From an uncultured Erysipelotrichaceae bacterium (lineage in GTDB: Bacteria > Bacillota_I > Bacilli_A > RF39 > UBA660): a stretch of 7,750 nt of DNA. The notes under the pieces are model-generated. The model saw nothing but the letters and a program-made list of their open reading frames with translations. It made no database searches and had not been told where the DNA came from. Each line of letters starts with the position of its first letter. Position 1 is the stretch's first letter. A program made the translations under genes and the position numbers. Location of the stretch: positions 1 to 7,750 of the forward strand of contig CADBRE010000062.1 in the NCBI GenBank assembly GCA_902797005.1. The letters run 5' to 3'. This document shows, piece by piece, positions 5,603 to 7,750 of the stretch.

Positions 5603-7438
5603 TTATTTCCAAAGAGTTATTGAATCTCTGCTACCGCTTTCAGTACTTAGCATAACTACTTTTCCATCATTAATTGTATATTTTGTTATAGAATATGTAT
5701 TTGTTTCATAATCAACTGATAAAGCTAATAGATAATCATCATGAAATTCAATATTTACTATACCATCAAATCCTACAAATAATTTTTGATAATCAGAGTC
5801 TAATACCGTATTATTAATATCATCGCCATATGTTGCAGGTACAAAATAAGTAATTACAGAAGGTATAGAATACAAAGTCTCATCTCTATTCCCCTCTTCA
5901 TCAAATATTTCATAATCGTCAGTATTTGTATGATTGTGCATCTTATAAGCCATATAATAATTCTTGTTATTTATAGTGAATTTATACAATAATGGCATGG
6001 TATTGTTTCTGTTAAGGTAGTCAAAAGTAGCCTTCATTTGACCATCAGTATAAATATTTTTTTTACTTGAATTAATGACATTAGAATAATAATCTTTAGA
6101 AATACCATTTTCATTAGTAAAGTTTACATGAAATTGATAGTTATTATTACTTTCAAGATCATCAATATAATAGCTAATATTTATCAAGTCGCTAAAGCCT
6201 TGAGAATCAGGATAATAAGTATTTAATCCATGATTTGTAGTTGATAACATACTTATAGAGTGATTTTTACTACTCTTATAATACTCGTTAGAATTAACGA
6301 TTTGTCCATTCACTAAAAAATCAATAGTAATAGTCCCTTTAGGGAACTCCCACGTATTAAAACTAAAATCTAATACATCAGCTTTATCTGAACCATAAAT
6401 ACTTATTTGTGGATTTAACATCATTGAATCAGAATCAATAAATGCTTCAACAACAGAATCATCTGTTAACATGACTTCTAAAGAAACTATATCATATAGA
6501 TCAGTTAATGATACGGTAGGGTTAATGCTATCACATAGTTTCAAACCGTGTAAATATCTAATTTCTTTGAAAGGAATATCCTCATTTCCTTTTTTTACAG
6601 ATAATACTCTGTCAGGTGAATAACTATCAACTAGTGAAACCTCAATCATATATGGTGGTTGAGAGAACCTAGCTTCATAAACCATATCCTTTTCATTAGA
6701 AAAGTATGGTTGTTCTACCTTAGTATCAGTTCCTTCTATGTACCAGCCATCAAATACATATCCTTCTTTTTCAGGATCAGTTACATTTAAAACTCGTCCT
6801 TCTACATCTGTAACTATTGCATAAAGTCTATCATGAACAACGGTGTCAGATAATTTAAAAGTAGCGGAAACGGTTTTAATCTTAATTGGCCCTTTAGTTA
6901 AATCGTAATCTCCTTTTAATTCTCTTGAAATTGCTCTGCCAAATAAATCTAGGTCAATTTTATTTACTTTACCATCTGCATTTATATCTGCATTAGCCAA
7001 TCCTTGTGGAGTTAAATCACGCATTCCATTTAAATACTTATTTAATGCCAATAAATCCTTTGTATTTATCGCATTATCATCATTTATATCTCCATAAGAG
7101 ATTTGGGGTGCTTTATCTTGATAATTTATCATAAATGTATCAGGAACCACTATTTCTTCTCCCGTCATGGCATTAACCCATTTCCCTTTTGGATTTTTGT
7201 AAAATATAATCATATCATCTATTGAATAGCTATCTATTGTCTTTGCTGCTAGCATTATTAATTGTGTAGTTAATTTACCGTCATATCCAGTATTCGTATT
7301 AATCTCTCTCGTATACATGTGAGAACCGATTACATAAGTTCTATTAGGAACATCATCTTTATTAATTGTTTTTGCATTTAAACTTATTACAGGTAATAAT
7401 AGTAATAAGCTAAACATTAAATATTTTATTCTTTTCAT
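5603..7438 (-). CDS. secreted protein: shared N-terminal domain, one dockerin module, repeat domain, YSPDR domain, unknown C-terminus
   Basis: A 611-residue exported paralogue of the following gene. The signal peptide (1-23, MKRIKYLMFSLLLLLPVISL start) and N-terminal domain (about 30-103, ending YKNPKGKWVNAMTGE) match it closely. One dockerin module covers about 115-175, with loops DINDDNAINTKD (117-128, Asn in place of the loop Gly) and DINADGKVNKID (151-162). A Listeria-Bacteroides-like repeat (about 193-258) contains EGYVFDGWYIEG. Residues 262-334 form an unrecognised domain with YSPDR (273-277) and LC...NPTVS, also found in the partial gene upstream. Residues 340-611 are rich in Asn, Tyr, Ser and Asp and look extracellular and beta-rich. 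I do not recognise them. There is no LPXTG or C-terminal membrane segment, and no enzyme motif. The ATG follows AGGAGGAG (7451-7444), only 13 nt after the upstream stop, so it belongs to that operon. A structural or binding surface role is inferred. Confidence 0.88.
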   Translation of the reverse strand: MKRIKYLMFSLLLLLPVISLNAKTINKDDVPNRTYVIGSHMYTREINTNTGYDGKLTTQLIMLAAKTIDSYSIDDMIIFYKNPKGKWVNAMTGEEIVVPDTFMINYQDKAPQISYGDINDDNAINTKDLLALNKYLNGMRDLTPQGLANADINADGKVNKIDLDLFGRAISRELKGDYDLTKGPIKIKTVSATFKLSDTVVHDRLYAIVTDVEGRVLNVTDPEKEGYVFDGWYIEGTDTKVEQPYFSNEKDMVYEARFSQPPYMIEVSLVDSYSPDRVLSVKKGNEDIPFKEIRYLHGLKLCDSINPTVSLTDLYDIVSLEVMLTDDSVVEAFIDSDSMMLNPQISIYGSDKADVLDFSFNTWEFPKGTITIDFLVNGQIVNSNEYYKSSKNHSISMLSTTNHGLNTYYPDSQGFSDLINISYYIDDLESNNNYQFHVNFTNENGISKDYYSNVINSSKKNIYTDGQMKATFDYLNRNNTMPLLYKFTINNKNYYMAYKMHNHTNTDDYEIFDEEGNRDETLYSIPSVITYFVPATYGDDINNTVLDSDYQKLFVGFDGIVNIEFHDDYLLALSVDYETNTYSITKYTINDGKVVMLSTESGSRDSITLWK

Positions 7439-7451
7439 TTCTTCTCCTCCT

Positions 7452-7750
7452 CTATTTTAATGAAGCTGTTACAACAGTTCCATCATTAAGCACTACTTTA
7501 AATGTTGTTTCACCATCTAGATCGCTAAACGACACTGTTGGGTTCACACCTTTACATAGCATTACTCCATCTGTATAGTTAATCTGCGTAAATGATATTG
7601 CTTTCCCATCTTCTTTTACAGTTAATGTTCTATCTGGTGAGTATTCATCAACTTTAGCTACTGATATTGTATAACTTTTTTGTTTGAAGTTCGCTACTAA
7701 TGTAATATTACTAGTGACTTTTGAATTAAAGTCATATGCTTTCCCATTTA
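7452..7750 (-). CDS. C-terminus of a third paralogous secreted protein (partial, 5' end outside window)
   Basis: The last 98 codons of an open frame entering from the right edge and ending TAG (7454-7452). It begins within what looks like the end of a Listeria-Bacteroides repeat (NGKAYDFNSKVTSNITLVANF). It then finishes with the unrecognised domain containing EYSPDRTLTVK, MLCKGVNPTVSFSDL and LNDGTVVTASLK. This domain aligns along its length with residues 262-334 of the next gene downstream, but here it forms the extreme C-terminus. The stop codon overlaps the AGGAGGAG ribosome binding site of the downstream gene, so the two are surely co-transcribed. By analogy the missing part probably carries a signal peptide, and perhaps dockerins. 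That is inference. Confidence 0.88.
   Translation of the reverse strand, partial: NGKAYDFNSKVTSNITLVANFKQKSYTISVAKVDEYSPDRTLTVKEDGKAISFTQINYTDGVMLCKGVNPTVSFSDLDGETTFKVVLNDGTVVTASLK

Noticed and set aside
3232..7438. Cellulosomal enzyme genes
   Set aside because: Dockerins are present, but no glycoside hydrolase, esterase, protease or other catalytic motif is visible in either complete protein.

Overview
AT-rich window from a low-GC Gram-positive lineage (Bacillota sensu lato). The evidence is a T-box riboswitch in front of a threonyl-tRNA synthetase gene, a tmcAL gene, strong AGGAGG-type ribosome binding sites, intrinsic terminators, and secreted proteins built from dockerin-type EF-hand repeats and Listeria-Bacteroides repeats. 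The mixture of dockerins, Listeria-Bacteroides repeats and a ThrS without the TGS domain resembles uncultured gut Bacilli or Clostridia. That placement is inference. UGA is read as a stop in the standard way: one gene ends in TGA and the Trp codons I checked are TGG.

Left part (1-1363): the 5' two-thirds of thrS on the minus strand, cut by the window edge. It is preceded by a complete Thr-responsive T-box leader with an extended -10 promoter, a Stem I with an ACU specifier, the T-box sequence, and a mutually exclusive antiterminator and terminator. Between this promoter and the next gene lie a plus-strand promoter-like sequence, an 11-bp-spaced direct repeat and a 15-bp GU-rich hairpin followed by a T tract. 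Together these could form a very short plus-strand transcription unit.

Middle (1364-3231): a lone minus-strand gene for a small protein that looks like the C-terminal nuclease domain of contact-dependent or phage-associated toxins (CdiA-CT-like). No partner or immunity gene is visible. It is divergent from tmcAL (plus strand, TTG start), the tRNA-Met cytidine acetate ligase. The tmcAL stop codon sits inside an 11-bp perfect hairpin that can terminate transcription from both sides.

Right part (3232-7750): a tightly packed minus-strand operon of at least three related secreted proteins, spaced by 13 and 10 nt. The two complete ones share a signal peptide and an unrecognised N-terminal domain of about 75 residues. 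Each then carries dockerin modules (one in the 611-residue protein; three in exact 77-residue register in the 786-residue protein) and Listeria-Bacteroides-like repeats. The 611-residue protein and the partial upstream protein also share an unrecognised domain marked by the motif YSPDR. None of the visible C-termini carries an LPXTG signal or a membrane anchor, and no catalytic domain is recognisable. The set looks like non-enzymatic surface or scaffold-attached proteins whose partners, for example cohesins, must lie elsewhere.
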